Source of the DNA: Siphonodentalium dalli | Taxonomy: Eukaryota > Mollusca > Scaphopoda > Gadilida > Siphonodentaliidae | Reading direction: 5' to 3' | Assembly: GCA_032622095.1 (NCBI GenBank) | Contig: CP136064.1 | Coordinates: 6,569,512-6,633,511 of the forward strand | Length of the DNA: 64,000 nt | Shown here: positions 1 to 11,042 of the stretch, piece by piece | Position numbering within the stretch: the first letter of the stretch is position 1 | Layout of the letters: every line of letters starts with the position of its first letter | Position numbers and translations under genes: made by a program | Notes under the pieces: generated by a model | Told to the model about the DNA's origin: nothing | What the model saw: only the letters and a program-made list of their open reading frames with translations | Database searches by the model: none

Positions 1-536
1 GTTCATTTATCTATGAATAACACAATTTAAGATTGGTGAATTATTTCTTTTGGTTAATTTAATAAACGTACAGGACCAAATAACGATCGTACAGGTGGGA
101 ATTTTACCTCAATTTTAATAATCGTACATGTATGTTTATTAGGCACTCAAGAGTACATATTCAAGTATGTGGCATACCAAAACACCACATGATACATACA
201 TGTACATGTACTACATACCATCTATAAAAATTATTTGGTTAACCACAGTTGATGTTTTGCTCAGAGTTCCCCCTGCACTATTATTTGGGCCTGCACTTTT
301 ATTTGGAGCCCGAGAGTAAGTTGCATTGACATTTATTTTCACGAAGGAACATTGCAACTGGTTTGAAGTAACATGACCACGTTGCATGTAACTTGGATCA
401 ACACTGGATCAACACTGGAACAGTATTGATTGTAATTTTCAACATGGTCTCACTGAGGTTCTATCAGATATAAATACTAGTACAGTTGAGGGAGACAATT
501 ATTTTGAGAATATGTGAACCTGTGTTAACATGAGCC
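1..536. other. AT-rich non-coding stretch
   Basis: No open frame with recognisable protein similarity and no clear repeat apart from TACATGTA-type motifs near 183-213. It abuts the MITE that follows. Confidence 0.5.
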
Positions 537-539
537 TAA

Positions 540-910
540 GGCGACACCAATTTTTAAGTCTGGTTTACGAACAACTCCTACAACTTTTTGTCCATTTCAT
601 GAAAAAAAAATAAAACTGTTTTCTCCCAAAATATTTTACATGCGTACTGATTTTCATGTGTTGTCGCATCCGGTTCTGCTTATGATCATTTACATATCCA
701 TATTTTCATGTATTTCATGACAAGATATGTCTTGTTTGGTTCAGAATTTTATTCAAAAACATTTTTTCACAATTTATGTGAAATTCCACGATTTACTCTG
801 GATATAAATTGGGGGGACAATCTTTTTTATTTTTTTCCCTCATGCACTGTCCTGCATCTACTTTTTTATCCCCACATTATAGTAAACCAGACTTAAAAAT
901 TGGTGTCGCC
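540..910. mobile_element. 371-bp MITE with 29-bp perfect TIRs and TAA target duplication
   Basis: The left end GGCGACACCAATTTTTAAG (from 540) is repeated in inverted form at the right end (finishing at 910). The arms match perfectly for 29 bp. Both ends are flanked by TAA (537-539 and 911-913). A 3-bp TWA duplication is the signature of PIF/Harbinger-type insertion, so this is best read as a non-autonomous Harbinger-like element. The interior is AT-rich, and the short open frames inside are chance. Confidence 0.8.
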
Positions 911-913
911 TAA

Positions 914-2170
914 ATATCATCTGATGGAGTCAAAATCATTGAACCGTCACTTATGCATGCACATGTAGTCTTGATGTTGAGTCTGGGTTTCATCATTTTC
1001 ATTAGTTTGCTGTTATCCACCAAAGGTTGAGGTGTTATGGAACAACTGTATGGCATCGTATACTGTTATCTTTTGAGTAAATATGGAGTCTCTAATTCTT
1101 TTATCAGTCACGCATCTACTCATCAAATTGACATTAGTATAATCCTTAAATATTTGTAAATTGTAACAATTGTCACCATGAACTTGTTGATAATTTTCTT
1201 TGTCGTGTAACAACTGTTGTACCAAGTTTCAATGCCGCGTCCTCCTGGTATGTAGGGATTACCGGTGCCTTCAATAGTGATGCATCATTGCCAGTTAATG
1301 TACATTAGAGTGGAACTGAATTAACAATGTCACATTGACACAGTAAGACCAGTAAAACAGCAAAAGTAGTATTATTGTAACAGCAGGCTTAACACTATCA
1401 GTACCGTATGAGTCTATGGCCACATGTACATGGACAGTAGTACAGACCCCTCACTATCGCAGATCAAACTTCTCAATTTTCTTCTGGACAGGTGCATGAT
1501 CAGGCCACTGCCACTGCATCATGCTTGTATTGTCGTAGCGTGACAATTACAAATAATTACAATGTACTGTACATGTATTACTTTTCAATTCAATCCCAAT
1601 GCACTATGTCCACTGTCAGTGGTTTTCATGTGATACAAATATTCCAGGTCATACAGATGTGTCAGCGGGAATATTCTGGTTATGGGCAGATGGCCGTTCA
1701 ATACTATAGTTGATCCGTTTCGTTATCGTAGCTTAATTCTTACTGTTCCGGGAATTGAATATTTTTTGTCACATGAAATTCAGTCTTTTTCGATATTTGC
1801 GCACATCCATGCAGACAAAATCGGCGAATCTTATATATAAGTCCACAGTTTATCCGTTTGTAGCGAATACACCATTTCATTCTGTCATTCCGCGTTGATT
1901 CGCGACAAAATTAACTCAAAACACCACAAGGAATTAGCGGCGCTTCTTTTCGAAGTAACGGTAACTAAAAGTTAAGATTGTAATTTGGCTGCAGAAACGA
2001 AACGAAACGAATTTTGAAACACAATAATTGTATTCACTAATATTTTCCTGTTGGTATATGGTCTACTATAGTATACGCAATCATTTATTTGAAATAATAA
2101 GTATCACTTAGAGAATAATTCTTACTGATAATTAGAAATATCTTTATTTTGTATCCCTTTAATATTAAAT
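914..2170. other. Non-coding stretch
   Basis: Several short open frames (60-73 codons) occur on both strands, but none has recognisable motifs, splice signals or codon bias. No repeat of note. Confidence 0.5.
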
Positions 2171-2172
2171 AC

Positions 2173-2306
2173 CGGGGGTAGCAGGAAGACAGCCCGGTAG
2201 GGCTAAGCTACCCCCGACAATACACTGTTATAATTTATTATGTATTACTGCCACTGTGTCATTCGTGTGTATTGTAAATAAACTATCCTATCCTATCCTA
2301 TCCTAT
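2173..2306 (+). mobile_element. Probable 3' end of a non-LTR retrotransposon or SINE
   Basis: A GC-rich stem-loop (CGGGGGTAGC at 2173-2182 pairing with GCTACCCCCG at 2207-2216, with a nested GCCC/GGGC stem) is followed by an AT-rich stretch, TGTAAATAAA and a (CTATC)n simple-repeat tail at about 2283-2306. A 3' stem-loop with a short tandem-repeat tail is typical of LINE or SINE 3' ends. No coding part of the element is attached. Family unassigned. Confidence 0.4.
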
Positions 2307-2439
2307 ACCGGTAATGGCCCTGAAAATTGTCTGTTTGTCAGCTTAATGTTCACTAGTTATAGCTAAGCTGTTAGATAAAGTGTGATGTTGCTTCATTTGT
2401 CCGGGGTAGTGTATTGTCATACTGTCATAATAAACTTCA

Positions 2440-5080
2440 AGAAATAAGGTAAATACTCGCCAATGATGCTTGAATACAGAAATGATTAATAAGGTAACTA
2501 CCTGTCACTGACCGACGTCTTAATATAGAAAGGGTTAATAAGGTAACTAACTACACGGCAATGATACTTAGTATAGAAAGGTTAATAATTTAACTTATTG
2601 TCAATGATGCTTCAATATAGAAAGGGTTAATAAGGTAACTACATGTCAATAATGCTTTAATAAAGAAAGGGTTAATAAGATAAAGTTCTACACGTCAATG
2701 ATGCTTTAATATAGAAAGAGCTAATAGGGTAACTACACGACAATGATGTTTTAATATAGAAAGGGTTAATATGGTAATTACACGCCAATGGTGCTTTAAT
2801 ATAGAAAGGGTTACTATGGTAACTACCGTCAATGATGCTTTAATATAGAACTGGCTAATATGATAACTACATGTCAATGATGCTTTAATATAGAAAGGGT
2901 TAATAAGGTAACTACACGCCAATGATGCTTCAATACAAAAATGGTTAATAATGTAACTACCCATCAATGGTGCATTTATATAGAAAGGGTTAATAAGGTA
3001 ACTACACGTCAATGATACTTAGTATATAACGGGTTAATAAGGTAACTAACCGCCAATGATACTTAGTATAGAAAGGGTTAATAAGGTAACTACACGACAC
3101 TGATACTTACTAGTAGGTATGTACAGGGTTAACAATGCAACTACCCGTCAATGATACTTAGAAAGGGTTAACATGGTAACTACACGTAAATGATGTCTCA
3201 ATATAGAAAGGGTTAATACGGTAACTACACGTCAATAATTTTTTAATACAGAAATGGTTAAGGGTAACTTCATGTCAATGATGCTTTATTGTAGAAAGGG
3301 TTAATAATGTAACTAATCTCCAATGACACTTATTATAGAAAGGGTTAATAAGGTAACTAGTGCCTACCTGTCAATTATTGCTTCAATATAGAAAGGGTTA
3401 ATAAGGTAATTACACGCCAATGATGCTTCAATACAAAAATTGTTAATAAGGTAACTACCCATCAATGGTGCTTTTATATAGAAAGGGTTAATAAGGTAAC
3501 TACACGTCAATGATACTTAATATAGAAAGGGTTAATAAGGTAACTACACGTCAATAATTCTTTAATACAGAAATGGTTAATAAGGTAACTTCATGTCAAT
3601 GATGCTTTATTGTAGAAAGGGTTAATAATGTAACTAATCACCAATGACACTTATTATAGAAAGGGTTAATAAGGTAACTAAGACCTACCTGTCAATTATT
3701 GCTTCAATATAGAAAGGGTTAATAAGGTAATTACACGCCAATGGTACTTTAATATAGAAAGGGTTAATATGGTAACTATCCGTCAATGATGCTTTAATAT
3801 AGAAAGGGTTATAATATGGTACTGCACGTCAACGATGCTTTGATACAAAAATGGTTAATAAGGTAATTACCCGTCAATGGCGCTTTAGTATAGAAATGGT
3901 TAATAATGTAACTACTCACCTATGATACTTAGTATAGAACGGGTTGTTTAAGGTAACTACCTGTCAATTAATGCTTTAATATAGAAAGGGTTAATAAGGT
4001 AACTACATGCCAATGATACTTAGTATAGAAAGGGTTAATAAGGTAACTGCCTGTCAATTATTGCTTTAATATAGAAAGGGTTAATAAGGTAACTACACGT
4101 CAATGTATATGAAGGGTTAATAAGGTAACTACACGACAATGGTACTTTAGTATATACAGGGTTAATAAGGCAACTATCCGTCAATGGTGCTTTAATATTG
4201 AAAGGGTTAACATGGTAACCACACGTCAATGATGTTTTAATATATAAAGGGTTAATAAGGTAACTACACATCAATGGTGCTTTAATATAGAAAGGGTTAA
4301 TAAGGTAACTTCACGTCAATGATGCTTTAATATAGAACGGGTTAATATGGTAACTACTCACCAATGATACTTTTAAAGAACGGGTTAATAATGTAACTAC
4401 CCGGCAATAATTCTTTAATATAGAAATGGTTAATATGGTAAATTTACACGTCAATGATGCTTTAATATAGAAAGGGTTATAATAAGGTAACTACACGTCA
4501 ATGATGCTTTAATACAAAAATTGTTAATAAGGTAACTACCCGTCAATGGCAATTTAATATAGAAAGGGTTAATAATGCAACTACTCACCAATAATATTAA
4601 GTATAGAAAGGGTTAATAAGGTAACTACCTGTCAATTAATGCTTTAATATAGAAAGGGTTAATAAGGTAACTACACGCCAATGGTACTTAGTATAGAAAT
4701 GGATAAGGTAATTATACACGACAATGATAATTTGGTATATACAGAGTTAATAAGGCAACTACCCGTCAATGATGCTATAATATAGAAAGGGTTAACATGG
4801 TAACTACACATCAATTATGTTTTAATATAGAAAGGGTTAATAAGGTAACTACACGTCAATGATGCTTTAATACAGAAAGGGTTAATAAGGTAACTTCACG
4901 TCAATGATGCTTTAATATAGAATGGGTTAATATTGTAACTACTCACCAATGTTACTTACTATAGAAAGGGTTAATAAGGTAACTACCTGTCAATTAATGC
5001 TTTAATATAGAATGGTTAATAATGGTTAACTACACGCCAATGATGCTGTCATATAGAACGGGTTAATACGGTAACTTCAA
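2440..5080. repeat. 45-bp satellite array, about 55-58 copies
   Basis: The degenerate 45-bp unit contains TTAATAAGGTAACTACACG, then TCAATGATGCTTTAATATAG, then AAAGGG. The unit is a multiple of three, so reading frames pass through it. On the minus strand it reads as a 15-residue repeat around CSYLINPFYIKA at 2695-3012 and 4035-4274. Blocks are repeated at a higher order: about 3270-3450 recurs at 3591-3770 (offset 321), and 4151 onward recurs at 4736 onward (offset 585, 13 units). I see no sign that the repeat-encoded frames are real genes. Confidence 0.9.
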
Positions 5081-5089
5081 GTGCAGATT

Positions 5090-5440
5090 ATACAGTTTAA
5101 CAAAATACCACAGGTGTATATATCCGGGTGAACACTGTAGTAAATACCTGGGCGAAAACCTGGTGTAAATACTCCGGATAACCTGGGTCTAAATACCACC
5201 CGGGTGTGACAGCGTTTTTCTAAATTATATCCGTAAAAACGCGGGTAAACTGGGGTTTAACCTAACATATATAGAAAACACCAGGGTAAATCTTTATAAA
5301 GCCCTGATTTACCTGGGTGTAACCTGGGTGTGACATGGGTGGAACCAGGGTAAAACCTACATGTACCGGGGTTCATCAGGGGTATACCTAGGTAAACACC
5401 AAGATTTACCCAGGTACATTTTTATATGGGATGCCATGCT
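5090..5440. repeat. Degenerate CCTGGGTGTAAA minisatellite
   Basis: Variants of ACCTGGGTGTAAATAC recur many times at short, irregular spacing. It directly adjoins the 45-bp satellite but has a different, more GC-rich unit. Confidence 0.6.
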
Positions 5441-5959
5441 AAGATTTGTTGCACAGGAGAAGAAATCTGCATCAGCTTCATGTAGTGGATTCCTTAGTGA
5501 CTACAGATTCAAGAATCACTATACAGTGTACAAATGGGTTCTCCCCCAAAGACATCCATTCCACTCTTGAAAAACTCAAATAGTTTGGAAAGAATCTTGA
5601 GTTTCCCAAAACTTCATTCTAGTATTATAAGATGCAAATTCTTGAAAATCGTTGGTCCTTGTTGTAGATATTGTCTTTCCATCATGCGAGCTCGCAGGGT
5701 CACACAAAACATATTGGCTTTACAGTTCCATTTAATCACTGCTTGTGAATGTGAATTTTACACCTATTCAAAGAAGTTGTCTGACAACATTTGCTAATTT
5801 ATTCAGAAACCAGTACATGTGAGATCTCAGTCCTCAGATCACAGAATTGAACTTCTGATAGATAGTGCATGTGATGAACAGAATGTACCGGTAGATCTGA
5901 AGCATCTCTGAAATATCTGGAAAAATAAGAAGAAAAAAACACTATAATAAGTATACATG
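5441..5959. other. Non-coding stretch
   Basis: Two overlapping open frames of 69 and 87 codons lie at 5361-5797. They have no recognisable domain and one begins inside the repeat, so I do not call them genes. Confidence 0.4.
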
Positions 5960-5961
5960 TA

Positions 5962-6068
5962 CAGTAATGCCCCAATTAATCGACTCAACGAGAGCTTTCC
6001 AACTAAATCCTGAAAATTTACCCATAATTATGCGGTGGTTATGGAGTCAATTAATTATGGCATTACTG
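5962..6068. mobile_element. 107-bp TA-flanked MITE, copy 1 of a family
   Basis: Ends CAGTAATGCC and GGCATTACTG are inverted and flanked by TA (5960-5961, 6069-6070). The interior holds ACCCATAATTATG and CTAAATCCTGAAAA, shared with the copies near 37.9 and 60.2 kb. The TA duplication and short inverted ends suggest a Tc1/mariner-type non-autonomous element. Confidence 0.75.
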
Positions 6069-6070
6069 TA

Positions 6071-6850
6071 GATGTACATGTAACATACAGTAAAGACCTG
6101 ATAAATGAAATCACCTACAACTTTCGTAAGTTTGAACAGTAATTTTCTCTGTACATGGACATGAAATGACAGTAAATGTGATGAAGTTGCTGATTTAAGA
6201 AACACTGAGAACGATTAGTGAGACTAATAAACAAAATATTATTCCTGATACCGGTATATATTCATCCATTTTTCAGAAATCTATAATTCTTTCAATCAAA
6301 TGGCAATATTCTCAAACAAAAAACAATGTTTTATTTAAATCACTTCGTATACATTCATTTATTTATTCATTACCTCATTTCAGCTCTAATGTGATTATCC
6401 TTTTTTAAAGATGCATAATCCGTATTAACGCTTGCAAATTACTATTTCTTTGGCTTTGGTGAAACAAATATTTGATTTGAGTGGAGGAACCCACCCATCA
6501 AAGCTCAGAGTGATCAGATATATAAATGTTTTCAATCCATTATTTCTCACCACCAGTATTTTTAGTGGCCTGGCAAAAAGTAAACGAGAAGAAGTTCTCA
6601 GATCAAATTGCGTATGAAGATGGATAACTCTAAAGTCAAGTGGCTTTTGTGTATTTGATATTTGACAATCCGTTGTTTTAATTACCACACCAAATCACTC
6701 AGAATTATGCATGTATGCAACTACGTAACTTCTGTTAAAGAGATTTGCATGGAAATTCCCTTTCATAATTGTTCACTTGACCTTCCCCTTAATAGATTCT
6801 GACTGAAGCATATTTTTTTTAAATGTTGTTCGAATCTAATGATATATATA
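6071..6850. other. Non-coding stretch
   Basis: Overlapping short frames on both strands (for example 6425-6688) carry no recognisable motif. Nothing else is seen. Confidence 0.4.
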
Positions 6851-6851
6851 T

Positions 6852-7224
6852 ACAAAACAAGTGTCCACTTAACCAAGTTGTGGTTAGCATTGCCACCATG
6901 TACACCGCGGCTCCAATGGCTAACTACAGTTGGGCCGTGGTGTATTTGCCATTCGGCCATGGTGTAAATGTAGTTGCCACGGTGTACATGTACATTCATT
7001 AAACTGAAAAAAGACAATACAAACCAGAAATCTAATCATGGTGTACATGCCATCCGGCCCTGTTGTACATGTACACATGTAGTTGCTTTTCGGCCATGGT
7101 GTACATGTCATGCGGCCAAGGTGTACTTGCCGCTCGGCCACGGTACTCAACTGCAGAATTTACAAACTCTAACACCGCAGCCAAATGGCAAATACCCTGC
7201 GGTGCCAATGGACACTTGTTTTGT
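6852..7224. mobile_element. Small inverted-repeat element with ~22-bp internal tandem motif
   Basis: ACAAAACAAGTGTCCA at 6852-6867 is perfectly inverted at 7209-7224. The interior consists of several degenerate ~22-bp units of the form GGTGTACATGCCATTCGGCC. I could not identify a target duplication, so the boundaries rest on the 16-bp inverted ends. Confidence 0.55.
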
Positions 7225-7473
7225 CCAGCAGGGTAAATAAGACGGCGGATTGGCGGTACATTCTAACAATTTTTAGCCAAAGATTTACTGATGGGGAAGT
7301 CATGTGAGATTGACAAATCTGTTTTACAAAGAGAAACCACAACGCGAAACTTGTATATATCTCTAGGAATCAGGGAGCTGAATATGTTCCGAAGTCGTGG
7401 AGCGAGTACACCGGGAATGCTAAAGGTGAAGATAACTGAAGAATGAACTTCACCTAATACACACGATACGTTA

Positions 7474-8260
7474 GGCCAAAACAAAATGAATGTATGTTTC
7501 CCATAACATGCCACAAAAAAATAGGGGCGGGCGTTAGGCTTTTCATATTATTTTATTTTTTTAATTTTATTTTTTCATGGTCTCATGTGGGCCACGCCTA
7601 ACCACAATCAAACTCCATACAATGACCCGATCAACCAACAAATGGGTGATAAAACCGGTATACATGTATGCAAACATTATATAATTTTATATATTTTTAC
7701 GATAATATGTTTAATTATCCACCAAACAGGAAATATATCACAGATATAAAATATCTAGTTTGATGTCAGCAAAATGGGAATGAAAATTACAATGTATGTG
7801 TCCCCAGGGAGCAGCCACAGACTAGTGATAGTCGCCATTCATTTCCCTGGCTGCAGTAGCTTCCTACTGCGCATGTCTTATAAGTAACAGCCGGCTACAG
7901 CTTTTTTGCTCAAATACCAGTACACTCAACAATATGGTATACCGGTACCCCATATCAACACAAGCACATGCTTTTAGTCAGCGAAGAGGAGCGATAACCT
8001 GTATTTTTCTGGTATTGAGTCCGGTCGTAATTTGACTAGAACTGTTTGGAGAGTGACGATGTGGCTTTGCGAAAAATATATAAATATATCAAAGATATCA
8101 TTTATCTCGCGAGGTGAATCAGATAAAATGGAAGCACGTGTAAATAGTTTGGTTAATATCAGGGTGGTTGGTCGGTTCATAGATTAATTTTTTTATTTAA
8201 AACAAATAAAATTAACTTGGGGTCGGGTTACGGGAAACACGCATTCATTTTATTTTGGCC
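7474..8260 (+). mobile_element. 787-bp TWA-type element, intact copy
   Basis: It begins GGCCAAAACAAAATGAATG and ends with the inverted form CATTCATTTTATTTTGGCC. Both sides carry TTA (7471-7473, 8261-8263). A second copy lies in inverse orientation at 11043-13011. Homology covers the whole length, including the region with CTCGCGAGRTGAATCAGAT. No transposase is encoded. The TTA duplication fits a PIF/Harbinger-like non-autonomous element. Confidence 0.8.
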
Positions 8261-8404
8261 TTATTATTAAAGGTGGACTATATTAAGGATGACATCATGT
8301 TTATTTGATTTGTACATCATATCTGAATAATTTAAATTGGTGAATTAATGTGGAAATGGATTTTTTTTGTGAGTGAGAAATTGGATTTATCTAGCTGCTG
8401 TAGT

Positions 8405-9995
8405 CAGGTCTGGCAAATGTGAGAATACAGCTACAATAGCTGTATTCAGCTAATCTAGCCGTATTCAGCTATATATTATACTCTCAAACTGGCTGTTTTT
8501 CGATAGTGAACTAGAAGCGCTAATTTGCGCATCGAAATTAGGCCACCATATTGTCCGGCCACCATCAACCAAATCAAAACCGTCGCTTGTTTTCTGATAA
8601 AGTGTTGCCCTTTGTTGACACGGCGATGGTGATTATGTGTGAAAACTTACTACGGCAGTCGATGTCGGTCATAACAGTTTAATAACTCTCTTATGCAATG
8701 TGGAATACCTTGAAAAATACATTAAATACAATATTTATCACCGAAGATGGAACATCTTAAACATTCCCGGAGTATAAATAGGATGCTGCTAAATGCAGTT
8801 TGGTTGGTGCGTTAAAACAGGTATAAAGGGGAACATCTCTAGCCAGAGTTTAACCGAGCGAGTACCGCTCACTGCTTGAGCTGACACTCTCCAAAAACAT
8901 GGAAACGATTACATGTATGTCGAATCGCGAAAATACAAATAACAATGTTACTATATGTATTCACACATTATATATTTTCCCGCCAAAACAGATTGAATAG
9001 TTCTGACTCGTTAACGACCAGGCCTTCATTTTTAAAATAGTTCAGAAATTATATAAGTCGCATTTTCTTTTCAGTTGTTCCTATGTTTTATTATATGACT
9101 ATCGTTTATCTTTCCCCAATACCGCTATTGTATAGCGATCATTTCCTGGCCATCGGATCAGCTGCAGTTTGATCCGATGTCATACCACCCTTCCTCATCT
9201 CGCATACTGCGCATGACCGGAAAAGCAGGACAGTTCTTTCTTTATTTTTGATACTAGCGAGCGCGTGAATTGGTTTCATTTCATAATTAATGAGAGAAAT
9301 TGTGCTTTTTAAATAAAAAGCATGTCATATAATAAACCTGTTATCGCTGCAGTGAATTGATCTGGGCTTCGCATCACGTCTCGTTGAAGAGGTCAGATCG
9401 CTGGATTAAACTCGACGCCTGCGGCGGCTCGTTTGATCCAGCGATCTGACCTCTTCAACTCGACGTGATACTTCGACCCAGATCAATTCACTGCAGCGAT
9501 AACATGTATGTACCACACATTTGCAATATGCCACACAATATCTGTATATACCGTTATGAAAAGTTATCAGTATCGCTCACAAACCGCTAGTGGTATGTAA
9601 TTCTAAATGCTTGATATAGTTACACCATTCTAACGCCCCCTACCGGTTTAGCATCGGGAAGAAGTAAATGGGTGTTTGCGATGAATTTGATCTTTATTTT
9701 GTAAGATAGCTAATGAATGCATTCACAGAAAATAGTCCCCAGAATAATTACTGACATCGACCGCCGTAGTAAGTTTTCACACAAAATCAGAACTGCCGTG
9801 TCGACAAAATGCAACACTTTGTCAGAAAACAAGTGAGGGTTTTGATTTGGTTGAGGGTGGCCGGAGAATATGGTTGCCTAATTTTGATGCGCAAATTAGC
9901 ACTTCTAGTTTATCATCGAAAAACAGCCGGTTTGAGAGTATAATATATAGCTGAATACAGCTATTGTAGCTGTATTCTCACATTTGCCAGACCTG
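8405..9995. mobile_element. 1.59-kb element with ~250-bp imperfect TIRs
   Basis: CAGGTCTGGCAAATGTGAG at the left end is inverted at the right end. Similarity between the arms extends to about 8670 on the left and 9750 on the right. Direct repeats GTAGT flank it (8400-8404, 9996-10000), suggesting a 5-bp target duplication. The CAGG...CCTG ends look hAT-like, but hAT normally makes 8-bp duplications, so the superfamily is left open. No coding region is seen inside. A 164-bp palindrome is nested in it. Confidence 0.7.
9340..9503. repeat. 164-bp near-palindrome nested in a larger element
   Basis: GTTATCGCTGCAGTGAATTG at 9340-9359 is inverted at 9484-9503. The inner part (GATCGCTGGAT...ATCCAGCGATC) continues the pairing nearly to the centre. 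A transcript would fold into one long hairpin. It is probably a small foldback MITE that inserted into the surrounding 1.59-kb element. Confidence 0.75.
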
Positions 9996-10513
9996 GTAGT
10001 TCTTGCTTCTTCCAGTCAAAATTTAGCTGTGGGATAGCCCTGTCGTACAATTTCAACACAATTCAGTGTCGATTTATTAAAAAAAGTAAACACATGACCT
10101 ATGATTTTTCTTGCACTTTTGTGATCAACTAGTGTCAATCTAGCTGGGTAAACATCAATGGAATATCATGTAGGCTTAAATTCAGAGAATTCGGTCGAAA
10201 CGTTAACACTGTCGCTATGGAAAACTATTTAGTCCAGTGATTCCTCTGAACTGAACACAACAAAATAACTGGTCCTCAGAATTAGATAACACATATGAGC
10301 GTTTGCATGAAACAGCGTCTGATTGATATTTTCTGTTCTTTAGAGTGTTCTACTCAAGGCTTGTGAGATGGAACAGGTAGAATTATATCTCTATACTTAT
10401 CACGCATATCCAAGACATATATAATGTACATGTACCTGAAATATGCACGTCAAAATTAACTCTATAACAAATGCCCAAGTCCAAATTAACTCTTTATAAC
10501 AAAATAATTAATT
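9996..10513. other. Non-coding spacer between transposons
   Basis: No open frame or repeat that I can support. Confidence 0.4.
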
Positions 10514-10634
10514 GAAATTTCATTATTTATACCAGTTGTTGATCAATATCCATGGGAATTTATACATTTAGGCTTAGTGTATATATAGATTCCAATGGAT
10601 ATTGATCAACAACTGGTATAATTATGAAATTTCA
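10514..10634. repeat. 121-bp hairpin-forming inverted repeat
   Basis: An arm of about 47 bp containing TACCAGTTGTTGATCAATAT (10530-10549) is inverted at about 10586-10634, with an interior of about 25 bp. Outer sequence GAAATTTCAT/ATGAAATTTC also pairs. Probably a small foldback MITE. Confidence 0.65.
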
Positions 10635-11042
10635 TTGTTTCAGTTTTTATTCACGACTTGTTGGGTTCAATTTGTAACAAGTAGGAACAACACTCATGTG
10701 GTGTTGAGAAATATTAATAGTTTAATAGCCCATAATCTATTGGGAGATCCTTGACACAACAATAGTTGTCCCCAAAATATTCTCAGACATGCCCCTGCTG
10801 TCATGCTTACCTAAGATTATTCCTTTGCATATCCTTTACATGTACATACATGTACTTACCTGTACATGTATGTGGGATTGATTACAACATGTCATTTTTT
10901 AAAATTAGATTTACCCGGTATAACATTTAAGTTAACATATAAACTAGTTTTGCTCAAAGCCTGCAATACTCATGAATGGTATTAATTTTTCAGTCCTCGA
11001 AATTGGCCATGGAAATAAGCTTGCGATCGCTGAAGTTTATAA
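10635..11042. other. Non-coding stretch rich in TACATGTA
   Basis: Holds a cluster of TACATGTA/ACATGTAC palindromes at about 10835-10880. No gene seen. Confidence 0.4.

Noticed and set aside
2695-4274. Minus-strand frames of 105 and 79 codons with a 15-residue repeat
   Set aside because: They are direct translations of the 45-bp satellite.
2440-5080. Telomere-like repeat because of GGGTTAAT words
   Set aside because: The unit is 45 bp, with GGGTTA occurring once per unit. Not a (TTAGGG)n array.
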